From Streptomyces sp. SAT1 (GTDB lineage Bacteria > Actinomycetota > Actinomycetes > Streptomycetales > Streptomycetaceae): a DNA stretch of 64,000 nucleotides. The stretch covers positions 4,687,501 to 4,751,500 of the forward strand of contig NZ_CP015849.1 of the NCBI RefSeq assembly GCF_001654495.1, given 5' to 3'. This document shows, piece by piece, positions 8,826 through 17,614 of the stretch (the stretch's first letter is position 1; every line of letters starts with the position of its first letter). Below the pieces are notes generated by a model. That model had not been told where the DNA came from, did not search any database, and saw nothing but the letters and a program-made list of their open reading frames with translations. The translations under genes were made by a program, and so were the position numbers.

Positions 8826-9339
8826 ACCCGCCGCCCGCCGCCTCCGCGGCAGGACCCGCGCGGCCTCGGCGGTACCGCCCGCCGCCTCCGCGGTATCACC
8901 GGTGCGCTCATGTCACCGGCGTGCGGCGCGGCGCGGGCCGGGTAGTGCGCGCCCCCTGGTGCGGTTCCTGGCGCGGTTCGGCCGGCGCATGGCTCCGTTC
9001 CGGCCTGTCCGCAGGGTGCGTGCCCCGTTCCCGCTGCGCTGGATTCCGGCCGTCCTCGCAGGTCGCCGCCGCGCGCACCGGCCGACGGCGCGGGGCTTGC
9101 GACCGTGCGCCTCTCATGTCCGCGTGCGGCGCGTTCATCCCTGTGCGCCCCCTGCGGATTGGCCGGTTGCATACCTCTTTGTGAAAACCCGTATCCGCTG
9201 AGTGAAGGTTGGGCGTAGGCTCGGGCATATGCGAGCTGCGGTTTCCGCGGCAGGCGGAGACACGGCAGAAGGCCGCAAGCCGGACGCGGCCGGGCGCGCG
9301 CGGAGCACGCGCCGGGCGGAAAGGAGCAGTGGGGGCGGG
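8826..9339. other. Intergenic region upstream of the SPOR-like gene
   Basis: About 510 bases without a gene I can support. Frames open on both strands here are Arg/Ala/Gly-rich antisense-type frames without ribosome-binding sites. Near 9170-9200 the sequence is locally less G+C-rich (TTGCAT, 17 bases, CGTATC). This could be the promoter of the gene at 9340, but the match is weak. Confidence 0.4.
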
Positions 9340-9513
9340 ATGAACGACAGTACGGTCACTCTTCCCTGGCTGGTCGTCCGGCAGGACGACAACGGCAACC
9401 GCTACCGCGTGGGCAGATACGCCACTCGCGACGAGGCCGAGGAGACCGTCGGCAGCCTGCAGAGCCACGGCCACAAGCAGCTCTACTGGGTCGAGTGCCT
9501 CGAAGAGCGCTGA
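9340..9513 (+). CDS. Small SPOR-like domain protein
   Basis: This 57-aa protein contains essentially one compact motif: LPWLVVRQDDNGNRYRVGRY, then ATRDEAEETVGSLQ and HGHKQLYWVE. That pattern resembles SPOR repeats, which elsewhere bind denuded peptidoglycan. There is no signal peptide or membrane segment, so it is probably cytosolic and peptidoglycan binding is doubtful. AAGGAG lies 13 bases before the ATG. Short paralogues of this kind are, from memory, common in Streptomyces. Function is unknown. Confidence 0.7.
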   Translation: MNDSTVTLPWLVVRQDDNGNRYRVGRYATRDEAEETVGSLQSHGHKQLYWVECLEER

Positions 9514-9641
9514 GGCGAAGCGGGGGCGGCCCGGGATGCCGCGGCGGGCGGCTCCGGAGCGGGTGGCGGTGAAGAGCACGCCCCGGCGTGCCCCGGCGCA
9601 CAGGCCCGCACCGCACTTCTCTCCTTCCCCCCTTGCCTCTC

Positions 9642-11060
9642 TCACCCTCTCCTTTCCTTCTTGACTTCCCCCGCGTCTTCCTCGACGCCTCCCGCTTCCT
9701 CCGCCGCCGCCTCGTCCTCGGGCCGGCCGGTGGCCGCCGGGAGCGCGGCGCGCCGGTACATCCTGACGACGGCCGCGCACTGCGCGGCCATGGACGCCGC
9801 CATGGCCGCGCAGATGCCGGGCAGCCCCGAGCCCGACAGCCCGTACGCGAGCGCCAGTTGAAGCAGCACCCCGCACAGCGTGATCCGCGCGAGGGCGGGA
9901 CTTCCGCCGCTGCCTTCGAACACCCCGCCCAGCGCGATGAAACAGGCGAGCAGCACCAGGTACGGCCCCACGCACCGCAGATAGAGCGTGCCGGCCTCGG
10001 CCACCGCGCCCGCACCGCCGAACGCCCGCATGATCCACGGCGCGGCGGTGAGCAGTGCCAGCAGGGCCGTCAGCCCCAGTGCCCCGGCGAGGAGCAGCGC
10101 CTGCCGCCCGACGGCCCGTCGCGCGTCGTGCCCGGTGCCGAGCAGATGGGCGGTGCGGATGGCGGCGGCCTGGCGGACCGAGTAGAAAGCCATGGTCGCG
10201 ACGTACATCGCCTTGGTCGCGATGCCGTAGGCGGCGACCTCGGCGACACCGATCCGGGCCACGAGGGCGACGAGGGCGAGCGCGCCCGCCATCCGGGTGA
10301 CGAAGTCGGCCGACATCGGCAGCCCCGTCGCGGCGACCGTACGGGCATCGGAGCCGAGTGACCCCGTCCCGTCCGACCACGCCCCGGCGGCCCGGCGCAG
10401 CACGGCATTGCGGCGCAGTGCGAGGAATCCGCAGACCAGCGCGGCGGTCCGGCCCAGCACCGTGGCGGTCGCCGCCCCGCGGACACCGAGCCCGCACCCG
10501 AGGATGAGCAGGGGGTCCAGCACGAGGATCAGCCCGTTGGCGAGCACGGCGAGTCGCATCGGGGTGCGGGTGTCGCCCGCCCCCTTGAGGATGCCGTCCA
10601 CGACGTTGGTCGCGAAGAACACCGCGATCCCCGGCAGCGCGATCGAGAAGTAGCCGGTGGTGAGGGGCAGCGAGCCGTCCTCGCCGCCCCCGAGCACGAG
10701 CCGGGCGAGCGGTTCGCGGCACAGGAACCCGCCCAGGGCGACGCAGGGCGTGATGATCGCCCACAGTGCCCAGCCGCCGCGCACGGCGGAGCGCAGCGCC
10801 GCCGGATCCTGTGCGCCGCGGGCCCGTGCGACCAGCACGGTCGTGCCCGACCCGGCGACGAGGATGACGCCGAGCAGCAGGTTCTCCAGATTGGTGGCGA
10901 CGGCCACCGCGGCGACGGCCTCCCCGCCGAGCCTCGCCACCCAGACCATGTTGATGATCCCGGCGGTGACGCCCGCGAGCAGCTCGAAGTAGACCGGGAA
11001 CGCCAGCGACACCAGCGTGCGCCGGTGCTCTGCCGCCGTCACGACCGCGTCCGCCCTCAT
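9642..11060 (-). CDS. MATE-family multidrug efflux transporter
   Basis: The 472-aa membrane protein has about twelve hydrophobic segments in two related halves. It begins LVSLAFPVYFELLAGV and contains VARLGGEAVAAVAVATN, typical of DinF/NorM-like MATE exporters that expel cationic drugs using ion gradients. The C-terminus is a charged Glu/Ala/Lys tail. The ATG at 11060 is preferred over the one at 11066 because GGGAGG then sits 8 bases upstream. It is divergent from a PadR regulator across a 37-bp perfect palindrome, so PadR-type repression and drug induction are likely. Confidence 0.88.
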   Translation of the reverse strand: MRADAVVTAAEHRRTLVSLAFPVYFELLAGVTAGIINMVWVARLGGEAVAAVAVATNLENLLLGVILVAGSGTTVLVARARGAQDPAALRSAVRGGWALWAIITPCVALGGFLCREPLARLVLGGGEDGSLPLTTGYFSIALPGIAVFFATNVVDGILKGAGDTRTPMRLAVLANGLILVLDPLLILGCGLGVRGAATATVLGRTAALVCGFLALRRNAVLRRAAGAWSDGTGSLGSDARTVAATGLPMSADFVTRMAGALALVALVARIGVAEVAAYGIATKAMYVATMAFYSVRQAAAIRTAHLLGTGHDARRAVGRQALLLAGALGLTALLALLTAAPWIMRAFGGAGAVAEAGTLYLRCVGPYLVLLACFIALGGVFEGSGGSPALARITLCGVLLQLALAYGLSGSGLPGICAAMAASMAAQCAAVVRMYRRAALPAATGRPEDEAAAEEAGGVEEDAGEVKKERRG

Positions 11061-11074
11061 GGGCATGCCTCCCC

Positions 11075-11111
11075 CTTTTCGCTGTACCTCGAATCGAGGT
11101 ACAGCGAAAAG
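11075..11111. promoter_or_regulatory. 37-bp perfect palindrome, likely PadR operator
   Basis: Two 18-base arms (CTTTTCGCTGTACCTCGA and its complement) flank a single A at 11093 with no mismatch. The element lies 15 bases upstream of the MATE start and 68 bases upstream of the PadR start. One bound dimer or tetramer could therefore silence both divergent genes. The inner TACCTCGA/TCGAGGTA core resembles PadR-type operators. Confidence 0.85.
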
Positions 11112-11178
11112 AGATAACATGACCGCACGGGGCGGGCAAGGACGAGCGTTCGCATGGGCGAGAGAACGGGGACGGTGC

Positions 11179-11703
11179 GTGCTGGAGCTGTCGATTCTGG
11201 GATTCCTCCACGAGGAGCCCCTGCACGGTTACGAGCTGAAGAGCCGCATCCAGGGCCTCAGCGGCCACATCCGCCCGGTCAGCGACGGCGCGCTCTACCC
11301 GGCCATCACCCGGCTGGTGAAGGCGGGGCTGGTCGAGCAGCGCACCGGGCCCGGAAGCGGTGCGGCGCCCCGGCGGATCCTCTCCCTCACCGAGGCGGGA
11401 CGCGCCGACCTGCGGGCCCGGCTCCGCCACCCCAAGGACGCCGAAATCACCGACGGGCAGCGCTTCTTCACGCTGCTCGCGTTCCTGCGACACCTCCCCG
11501 ACCGGGCGGAGCAGGCCGCCGTCCTCCGCCGTCGGCAGGCCTTCCTCGACACTCCGGCGAGCTTCTTCTACCGCGACGGCGAGCCGGTGCGGGCCGAGGA
11601 GGCGCCGGACCTCTTCCGGCAGGGCATGCTGCGCATCGCCCGCGCCACCGGTACCGAGGAGAAGCGCTGGCTGGCCGAGGCGATCGAGGCCCTGGAGGGC
11701 TGA
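11179..11703 (+). CDS. PadR-family transcriptional regulator
   Basis: The 174-aa product has the PadR winged helix at its N-terminus (LELSILGFLHEEPLHGYELK, then DGALYPAITRLVKAGLVEQR). A C-terminal helical dimerisation region (Vir_act_alpha_C type) includes FFTLLAFLRHLPDRAEQAAV. The GTG at 11179 matches the usual start just before LELxILG. An ATG at 11119 would add 20 residues of non-homologous sequence, and neither start has a strong ribosome-binding site. It is divergent from the MATE exporter across the 37-bp palindrome and is probably its ligand-responsive repressor. Confidence 0.85.
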   Translation: MLELSILGFLHEEPLHGYELKSRIQGLSGHIRPVSDGALYPAITRLVKAGLVEQRTGPGSGAAPRRILSLTEAGRADLRARLRHPKDAEITDGQRFFTLLAFLRHLPDRAEQAAVLRRRQAFLDTPASFFYRDGEPVRAEEAPDLFRQGMLRIARATGTEEKRWLAEAIEALEG

Positions 11704-11708
11704 GGCCC

Positions 11709-11801
11709 GTCCGCCGGACAGGCGCCGCTCCCGTCGTCGGCCCGCCGGACGGGCGCCGGTCCCCTCGCCGGTCCGCCGGACGGGCGCCGCTCCCGTCGCC
11801 C
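11709..11801 (+). repeat. 31-bp tandem repeat, three copies
   Basis: Units at 11709-11739, 11740-11770 and 11771-11801 share the framework TCCGCCGGACGGGCGCC with a few substitutions. The array starts 5 bases after the PadR stop and ends before the NUDIX gene. It has no spacers, so it is a minisatellite rather than CRISPR. Its G+C-rich units may form weak transcript hairpins. Confidence 0.9.
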
Positions 11802-11857
11802 GCACCGGTCTCGTAAGGTCCTGCCTGACGCGGGTTCCGGACGGCGAAGGCGGAGTG

Positions 11858-12259
11858 ATGACGGTCCTGATCGACACGGTGGCGTGGGTGCGCGTGGAGA
11901 ACGGCAGGATTCTGTGCGCCAGGCCCCGAGGGAAGGACGTCTTCTACATCCCCGGCGGCAAGCGGGAGGGCGCGGAGAGTGATCTGGAGACCCTGCTCCG
12001 TGAGATCGAGGAGGAGCTGACCGTGCTCCTCGACCCGGACAGTGCGCTGCACGTGGGCACGTACGAGGCCGAGGTGCCCGAACTGCCGGGCGGTGCCGTG
12101 GTGCGGATGAGCTGCTACACCGCCGAGTATCAGGGGAGGTTGGCGGTGAGCAGCGAGATCGAGGAGATGGCCTGGTTCTCGTACGCGGACCGGCCGCTGG
12201 TCCCGCCGGTCGACCAACTGCTCTTCGACGACCTCAGGGCCGGTGGCGAATTGCGGTGA
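11858..12259 (+). CDS. NUDIX hydrolase
   Basis: The 133-aa protein is a single NUDIX domain. The signature is complete: GGKREG at about residues 31-36 and REIEEEL ending near 53, supplying the metal-binding glutamates. These enzymes hydrolyse nucleoside diphosphates linked to another moiety, such as oxidised dNTPs, NADH or ADP-ribose. This short form with an early IDTVAWVRVENGRILCAR strand looks MutT-like. The substrate cannot be read from sequence. The ATG at 11858 has AAGG 7 bases upstream. It is separated from the PadR gene by the minisatellite. Confidence 0.88.
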   Translation: MTVLIDTVAWVRVENGRILCARPRGKDVFYIPGGKREGAESDLETLLREIEEELTVLLDPDSALHVGTYEAEVPELPGGAVVRMSCYTAEYQGRLAVSSEIEEMAWFSYADRPLVPPVDQLLFDDLRAGGELR

Positions 12260-12486
12260 GCCGGTACCACCCGGCGAGGCGGGGAGAAGCGGGGCGGGAT
12301 GGGCCGGGACGGGCGCGGGCCTTCCCTCGCCCGGCCGGACTTCGGGCCGGAAGACCGGCCGGGATTCCGGGCGGCCGGGCGGGTACCGCTCCCGGAAGTG
12401 CGGTACTGGCCGCTGGATACCGGGTATGTGCCCATTAACCCCATGAAACCGGACATGGGAGTTCGCTGGCCCGGGAAGTGATCGGC

Positions 12487-13044
12487 GTGACCGACTCCGA
12501 AGGCGACTGCGCCGAGTGGACCTTCTCCGCGGAGCCCGGCGCGGTGCGCACGGCCCGTGCCGCCGTCCGCGGCCAGCTGCGCACCTGGGCGCTGGACAGT
12601 GTCGGCGACACCGCGGCCCTGCTGGTGAGCGAACTGGTCACCAACTCGCTGCGGCACGCGCACGGCCCCATCGGGCTGCGGCTGGTGCGTCCGGCGGGGC
12701 TGCCGCACGTGCTGCTGGTCGAGGTCTCCGACCCGCTCCCGGACCCGCCCCGCGAACGCCGCGCCCACCCCGACGACGAGGGCGGGCGCGGTCTGCAACT
12801 GGTCGCGGCCTCCTCCCGCCGCTGGGGCACCCGGCCGGACCGGTCGGGCAAGACGGTGTGGTTCGAACTGGCGGTGCAGGCGCACGACCCGGCCGCACCG
12901 ACCGGCGACGGCGTCTCGCCGGAGCGGAACGGCTCGGACCGCTCCGGCCGCTCGGACCGCTCGGACCGCTCGGGTCACACCAGTCGCTCCGGCCGCTCCG
13001 GCGGTCCGAACGGCCCGGTGCCGGTCGCCCGTGACGAAGGGTGA
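12487..13044 (+). CDS. AbaA/RsbW-like ATP-binding protein
   Basis: The 185-aa protein has a GHKL ATPase domain of the anti-sigma-factor kinase type. The N box is in LLVSELVTNSLRHA, and the G-box region includes DDEGGRGLQLVAASSRRWG and GKTVWFEL. Such proteins bind or phosphorylate anti-sigma antagonists or partner regulators. The tail from about residue 145 is a low-complexity run of Ser-Asp-Arg and Ser-Gly-Arg units. The GTG at 12487 is chosen because GGGAAG lies 9 bases upstream; GTG 12478 is an alternative. It directly precedes the PP2C-type phosphatase and could act with it. Confidence 0.82.
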   Translation: MTDSEGDCAEWTFSAEPGAVRTARAAVRGQLRTWALDSVGDTAALLVSELVTNSLRHAHGPIGLRLVRPAGLPHVLLVEVSDPLPDPPRERRAHPDDEGGRGLQLVAASSRRWGTRPDRSGKTVWFELAVQAHDPAAPTGDGVSPERNGSDRSGRSDRSDRSGHTSRSGRSGGPNGPVPVARDEG

Positions 13045-13305
13045 CGACGGATGCGGAGCGGGTCATCCGGGGTGCCCCTCGCCGGCACTCGTCCGCGGCG
13101 GTTGTCCGCAGAGGGGTTCGACGGGGTGTTGCCTGGTTAGAAGACAGGTTGTGTTGTCACAGGACGGATCGGGCCGGACCAAAACGCATCGGGATGCTCC
13201 TGTGATCGTGAACACCGTGTTGTGCGGCGCCGTAGTGCTGGATACTGCGGGCAGCCGCCCCCGGTGACCGGTGCCGGACGCGGTGAGCTGGAGGGGACGG
13301 TTCGC

Positions 13306-16248
13306 GTGAGCGAGATACCAGCGAAGGCCACGGAGTCCGAGGACCCGTCGGACGGCGCGAGGACGGGGACCGCGGGCGGCGGGGCCGTCGCGGGACCCGC
13401 GGGGGTCGAGGGCGCGCCGCCCGTGGACGCGATGTGGCAGAGCAGTCCGCCCGGCTCCATCTACGACTACATCAAGGTGGCGTCCTTCTCCATCGGCCCC
13501 GACGGGCACGTCGACCAGTGGAGCCTGCGCGCCGAGCAGTTGTTCGGCATCCCGGCCGAACGGGCCGTGGGAATGGACCCCATCGAGGCGTTCATCGACT
13601 CCGATCTGCGCGAGCAGGGCCAGCGCAAGATGGCCGAGATCCTCGACGGTCGGGAGTGGACCGGGGTCGTCCCGTTCCGCCTGCCCGAACCGGACGACGA
13701 GCCCCGCTCCCGTACGGAACACGGCGCGCTCACCGGGACCGAGGACGCGGTCGGGACGGGGACGGGGACCGGGGGCGCGCGCGGCGCACGTGGGACGGGC
13801 GGCGCCGACGGCGCACGCGGCACCGGCGGAGCGCCCGGTGCGAACGGCGTGAACGGCGCGAACGGCGCGAGCGGCGTGAACACCGCGACCGCTGCGGGCA
13901 TCGCGCCCGGCGCAAGCACCGCGAACGGCGCAGGCTCCGCGCCCGGCTCAGGCAGCACCCCGGCTGCCGCGCCCGGCGCGAGCGGTGCGAGCGGCGCACG
14001 CGGCGCGCACCGGCCGCGTGTCACGCGCGGCCTCGCCGAGGTGTACGTCATGCCGACCCGCACCGCCGAGGGCGACAAGGCCGCCGTCTGTATCGTCGTC
14101 GACGTCCGCACCCTGCGCAGCATCGAGACCGACCTCGCCGCCTCGCAGGCGATTTTCGGCCAATCCCCGTTCGGTTTCCTGCTGCTCGACCCCGATCTGC
14201 GGATCCGCCGCGCCAACCAGCGGTTCGCCGCCACCTTCGGCGGCAGCCCCGACGACCACCGCGGCAAGGGCGTCCACGACTATCTGCCCCGGGCCGAGGC
14301 CGACCGCGTCTCCGCCACCCTGCGCCGGGTCCTGGCGAGCGGCGAGTCCATCACGGACATGCACGTCACCGGCTTCGTCCCCGGCTCGGACCAGCGCCGC
14401 CACTGGTCCATCAACCTCTACCGCGTGCACAGCGGCAGCGGACGCCCCATCGGCATCGCCTGGCTCGGCACCGACATCACCGCCCGCCGGGCCGCCGCCC
14501 GCGAGGCCGCCGCGGCCCGGCGCAACCTCGCCCTCCTCAACGAGGCCGGCGCCCGCATCGGCAACTCCCTCGACCTGGAGACCACCGCCCGCGAACTCCT
14601 CGACGTCGTCGTCCCCGGCTTCTGCGACCTCGCCACCGTCGACCTGTACCAGGGCCTGCTGGCCGGTGACGAGACCCCGTCCGGACTCGCCGACGGCAGC
14701 GCCGAACTGCGCCGGGTCGCGTTCGCCAGCGCGGTGTCCGGCGCCCCCCTGTCCGCCACCGGCGCCCCCGTCGAACTGGGCGCCGTCCACCACTACGCCT
14801 TCAACTCGCGCTGCGCGCACGCCCTGCGCACGGCCCGCCCCCAGGTGGTGCCCGGCGAGGACGGCGGCCTGGTGCACTCCACGCTGGCCGTCCCGATGGT
14901 CGCCCACGACACCGTCGTAGGACTCGCGCAGTTCTCCCGGACCAAGGGCAGCGAGCCGTTCGGGGACCGCGACCGCGACCTCGCCGTGGAACTCGCCGCG
15001 CGCGCCGCCGTCTGTATCGACAACGCCCGCCTCTACCGGCGCGAGCACGAACGCGCGCTCATACTCCAGCGCTCCCTGCTGCCGCCCGGCGACCCGGAGG
15101 CGTCCGGCCTGGACATCGCCTGCCGCTATCTGCCCGGCAACGCGGCCACCGGCCGGCCCAGCGAGGTCGGCGGCGACTGGTTCGACGTCATCGAACTGCC
15201 CGGCCACCGCACCGCGCTCGTCGTCGGCGACGTGATGGGCCGCGGGCTGCGCGCCGCCGTCGCCATGGGCGAACTGCGCACCGCCGTACGCACCCTGGCC
15301 CTGCTCGACCTCGAACCGGCCGAGGTGCTCTCCCAGCTCGACGAGATCGCCCGCGGCCTCGGCGCACCCGGCGGGATCCAGCAGGCCACCCGCGCGGCCC
15401 GCCGCCCCCGCGAGGCCGACCTCTCCGAGGTCTACCTGGCCACCTGCGTCTACGCGGTCTACGACTCCGTCACGCGCCGCTGCACGTTCGCCAACGCGGG
15501 CCATCTGCCGCCGGTCCTGGTCGAACCGGGTGAGCAGGCGCTCATGCTCGACGTACCGCCCGGCCTGCCGCTCGGCGTCGGCGGCGAGCCCTTCGAGGAG
15601 GTGGAGGTCGAACTGCCCGAGGGCGCCCTGCTGGCCCTCTACACGGACGGCCTGGTCGAGTCCCGCGACCACCCGCTGGACGAGGGCCTCCAGGCGTTCG
15701 TCGGCGCGCTCACCGACCCGAACCTCCCCCTGGAGGACGTCTGCGACCACGTCCTCCACACGCTCGGCAGCCATCACGGCGAGGACGACATCGCCCTGCT
15801 CATGGCCCGCGTCCAGGGCCTGCCCGCCGAGTCCGTGGGCGACTGGACGCTGCCCCGCGAGCCGCGCAGCGTCGGCCGCGCCCGCGAGTACGCCCGCACC
15901 CAGCTTCTCGCCTGGGACCTGGAGCCGCTGGTCGACACCACCGAGCTGCTGGTCAGCGAACTGGTCACCAACGCGCTCCGGTACGGCGAGGGCGAGATCC
16001 GGCTGCGGCTGCTGCTGGACCGCACGCTGGTCTGCGAGGTCTGGGACTCCGGCCTCGTCCAGCCGCGCCGCCGCCGCGCCCGCGACACCGACGAGGGGGG
16101 CCGCGGCCTCCAGCTCGTCGGCCTGCTCAGCGCGGCCTGGGGCTCCCGCCGCACCCCCCGCGGCAAGACCGTCTGGTTCGAACTCCCGCTCCCGGACGGC
16201 GACACGCCCCTCACCGATCCGGCGGAAGCGCTGCTGAGCCTCTTCTGA
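13306..16248 (+). CDS. PAS-GAF-PP2C(SpoIIE)-HATPase signalling phosphatase
   Basis: The 980-aa protein joins sensor and effector domains. A PAS domain (about 52-265) is split by a Gly/Ala/Asn-rich insertion at about 129-237. A second PAS domain spans about 281-395 (GQSPFGFLLLDPDLRI), followed by GAF at about 410-575. The PP2C/SpoIIE phosphatase spans about 587-830 (QRSLLPPGDPEASGLDIACR, VGGDWFDV, VVGDVMGRG, HGEDDIALLMAR) with metal-binding Asp residues present. The C-terminal GHKL ATPase spans about 849-965 (LLVSELVTNALRYG, DEGGRGLQLVG). Such proteins dephosphorylate anti-sigma antagonists. The attached kinase-like domain may oppose the phosphatase. The GTG at 13306 has GGAGG 11 bases upstream. 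Confidence 0.92.
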   Translation: MSEIPAKATESEDPSDGARTGTAGGGAVAGPAGVEGAPPVDAMWQSSPPGSIYDYIKVASFSIGPDGHVDQWSLRAEQLFGIPAERAVGMDPIEAFIDSDLREQGQRKMAEILDGREWTGVVPFRLPEPDDEPRSRTEHGALTGTEDAVGTGTGTGGARGARGTGGADGARGTGGAPGANGVNGANGASGVNTATAAGIAPGASTANGAGSAPGSGSTPAAAPGASGASGARGAHRPRVTRGLAEVYVMPTRTAEGDKAAVCIVVDVRTLRSIETDLAASQAIFGQSPFGFLLLDPDLRIRRANQRFAATFGGSPDDHRGKGVHDYLPRAEADRVSATLRRVLASGESITDMHVTGFVPGSDQRRHWSINLYRVHSGSGRPIGIAWLGTDITARRAAAREAAAARRNLALLNEAGARIGNSLDLETTARELLDVVVPGFCDLATVDLYQGLLAGDETPSGLADGSAELRRVAFASAVSGAPLSATGAPVELGAVHHYAFNSRCAHALRTARPQVVPGEDGGLVHSTLAVPMVAHDTVVGLAQFSRTKGSEPFGDRDRDLAVELAARAAVCIDNARLYRREHERALILQRSLLPPGDPEASGLDIACRYLPGNAATGRPSEVGGDWFDVIELPGHRTALVVGDVMGRGLRAAVAMGELRTAVRTLALLDLEPAEVLSQLDEIARGLGAPGGIQQATRAARRPREADLSEVYLATCVYAVYDSVTRRCTFANAGHLPPVLVEPGEQALMLDVPPGLPLGVGGEPFEEVEVELPEGALLALYTDGLVESRDHPLDEGLQAFVGALTDPNLPLEDVCDHVLHTLGSHHGEDDIALLMARVQGLPAESVGDWTLPREPRSVGRAREYARTQLLAWDLEPLVDTTELLVSELVTNALRYGEGEIRLRLLLDRTLVCEVWDSGLVQPRRRRARDTDEGGRGLQLVGLLSAAWGSRRTPRGKTVWFELPLPDGDTPLTDPAEALLSLF

Positions 16249-16317
16249 TTCCCTTCGGACCTCTTCGGACCTCTTCGGATCCTCTTCTGGTCCTCCTCTG
16301 AGCGGGCCCGGTCCGGT

Positions 16318-16345
16318 GGCCGGGCGCGGCACCGCGCGCCCGGCC
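16318..16345. terminator. Bidirectional hairpin between convergent genes
   Basis: GGCCGGGCGCG (16318-16328) pairs perfectly with CGCGCCCGGCC (16335-16345) across a 6-base loop. It lies between two convergent genes and lacks a clear T run, as is common in Streptomyces. Just upstream, at about 16253-16300, are imperfect repeats of CTCTTCGGAC. Confidence 0.75.
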
Positions 16346-16358
16346 GGAGACGTGCCGG

Positions 16359-17018
16359 TCAGCGCCGGGTGCCGCAGGTGGGACAGAAGGCCGCCGACGC
16401 GGGCAGCTCGCCGCTGCACGAGCCGCAGGTGTCAGGCTGTGCCATGCGCAGGCCGCAGCCTGGGCAGAACGGGCTGCCGTGGGTCTCGGTACGGCACTGC
16501 GGACACACCAGTTGCCGGGGCGTGTTCACGTCGAAGCGCTGACCCGCCTGCTGACCGGCGGCGTACGCACGGTCGCTGACCGCGTCGTTGAGCCCGCGCC
16601 GCTGCGCGGCGAGCGCCTCGGCGGCCGTGTCGGGGGCACACTGGAGGCAGATGCCCTGTCCGGCGTTCCAGCAGCGGTCGCAGACGTAGTGCGTACAGCG
16701 CGGACACCGGTTGAAGTGGTCCTGGGCGGTGGATATCGCCCGCTGGAACGCGGCGTCGCGCGACTTGCCGTAACCGGCGCCCGCCAGCCCCTCGACCGCG
16801 CTGGACACGCTGCTTCCGGTACGTCCCACCAGCCCCCACGCGGCACTGACACCCTTGTCGACCCAACTGGCCGCTCTGCCGCCCGCGTAGGCCTCGAAGG
16901 GCGAGCGCCAGGTGTCGTAGCAGCGCTGGCAGCTGAACTCGAACTGGAATCCTGCGCCCGTGCCGCGCTCCTCACACAGGTCGCGGTAGTTGTTGCTGAA
17001 GTAGATCTCGTCGCTCAT
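16359..17018 (-). CDS. Zinc-ribbon protein with four CxxC pairs
   Basis: The 219-aa cytosolic protein is organised around metal-binding cysteine knuckles: CQRC (about 30-33), CPRC and CDRCW with CLQC (mid-protein), then CPQC, CPGC, CGSC and CPTC near the end. The last two form a double zinc ribbon. MSDEIYFSNNYRDLCEERG and the FQFEFSCQRCYDTW block recall a conserved actinobacterial and proteobacterial family of unknown role. Nothing suggests an enzyme. AAAGGG lies 7 bases before the ATG. A scaffold or nucleic-acid/protein adaptor role is plausible but unproven. Confidence 0.75.
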   Translation of the reverse strand: MSDEIYFSNNYRDLCEERGTGAGFQFEFSCQRCYDTWRSPFEAYAGGRAASWVDKGVSAAWGLVGRTGSSVSSAVEGLAGAGYGKSRDAAFQRAISTAQDHFNRCPRCTHYVCDRCWNAGQGICLQCAPDTAAEALAAQRRGLNDAVSDRAYAAGQQAGQRFDVNTPRQLVCPQCRTETHGSPFCPGCGLRMAQPDTCGSCSGELPASAAFCPTCGTRR

Positions 17019-17213
17019 GGCAGCCCTTTCCGGCCGTCCTGCGGCCGGGCCCCCGCCCGGCCGTCTCCCGCCCCGGCCGACACCCCCCTTGGCGTGACCG
17101 CGACGGCGCCCATGGCTCTCAGCAGGGCACGGGCGCAGAACACTTTCCCACACGGCGCCGAGGCGGGCGGCGGGAGTGCCCCGGGTGTGAGACGGCCGGG
17201 GTAGGGTCCGACG

Positions 17214-17456
17214 ATGCCTTTCGACGACGACGAACCCGTGTTCAGGCGGAGCAAGTTCGGCACGAACCGCTACGAGTACAACCCGGACAACCCTGTCGGC
17301 ATGGCACTGATCGTCCTCTCGCTGCTCGTCGCCGGTGTGGTGCTGCTGCTCATGCACGAACACGCCGGGCCTTTCGCCCGCCCCGCGGACCGGGACACGT
17401 ACACCCCCGCCCCGGCGGTCCCGTCGGCCCCGCCCGCGGACTCCTGGCAGCCCTGA
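17214..17456 (+). CDS. Small single-pass membrane protein
   Basis: The 80-aa product has a charged N-terminus (DDDEPVFRRSKFGTNRYEY, about residues 4-22). One transmembrane helix spans about 30-48 (ALIVLSLLVAGVVLLLM), and a Pro/Ala-rich extracytoplasmic tail follows. I do not recognise a named family, but the compositional design and codon use look real. It is divergent from the zinc-ribbon gene. Function is unknown. Confidence 0.65.
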   Translation: MPFDDDEPVFRRSKFGTNRYEYNPDNPVGMALIVLSLLVAGVVLLLMHEHAGPFARPADRDTYTPAPAVPSAPPADSWQP

Positions 17457-17614
17457 CCCACGCCATGTGTCCGGCGTCGGGCAGGAACGCGACAGCGACG
17501 ACGAGGGGGACGGGGTGAGGGGGACGGTGCTGTCGCAGAGCTGCCAGCACCCCTTCCCGAGCACTGCTGGACTGATGGCGTATCACGCTGCCTCCACAGG
17601 ACGGGACACCCACC

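Noticed and set aside
9616..9715. A long pyrimidine-rich tract as a triplex-forming or regulatory element
   Set aside because: From 9642 it encodes the Glu/Ala/Lys-rich tail of the MATE protein on the other strand. Only about 25 bases are non-coding and no regulatory logic is evident.
11709..11801. 31-bp repeats as a possible CRISPR array
   Set aside because: The units are directly adjacent with no spacers and no cas genes are nearby. It is a three-copy minisatellite.
8908..11877. A nearly 1000-codon open frame opposite the PadR gene and overlapping the MATE gene in another frame
   Set aside because: It is Arg/Gly/Pro/Ala-rich and spans several real genes and intergenic regions. Shadow frame.
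13948..16419. A very long (over 800 codons) open frame antisense to the PP2C phosphatase
   Set aside because: Long antisense frames arise from G+C-biased third positions. It lacks a ribosome-binding site and recognisable domains, while the sense strand encodes a complete multidomain protein.
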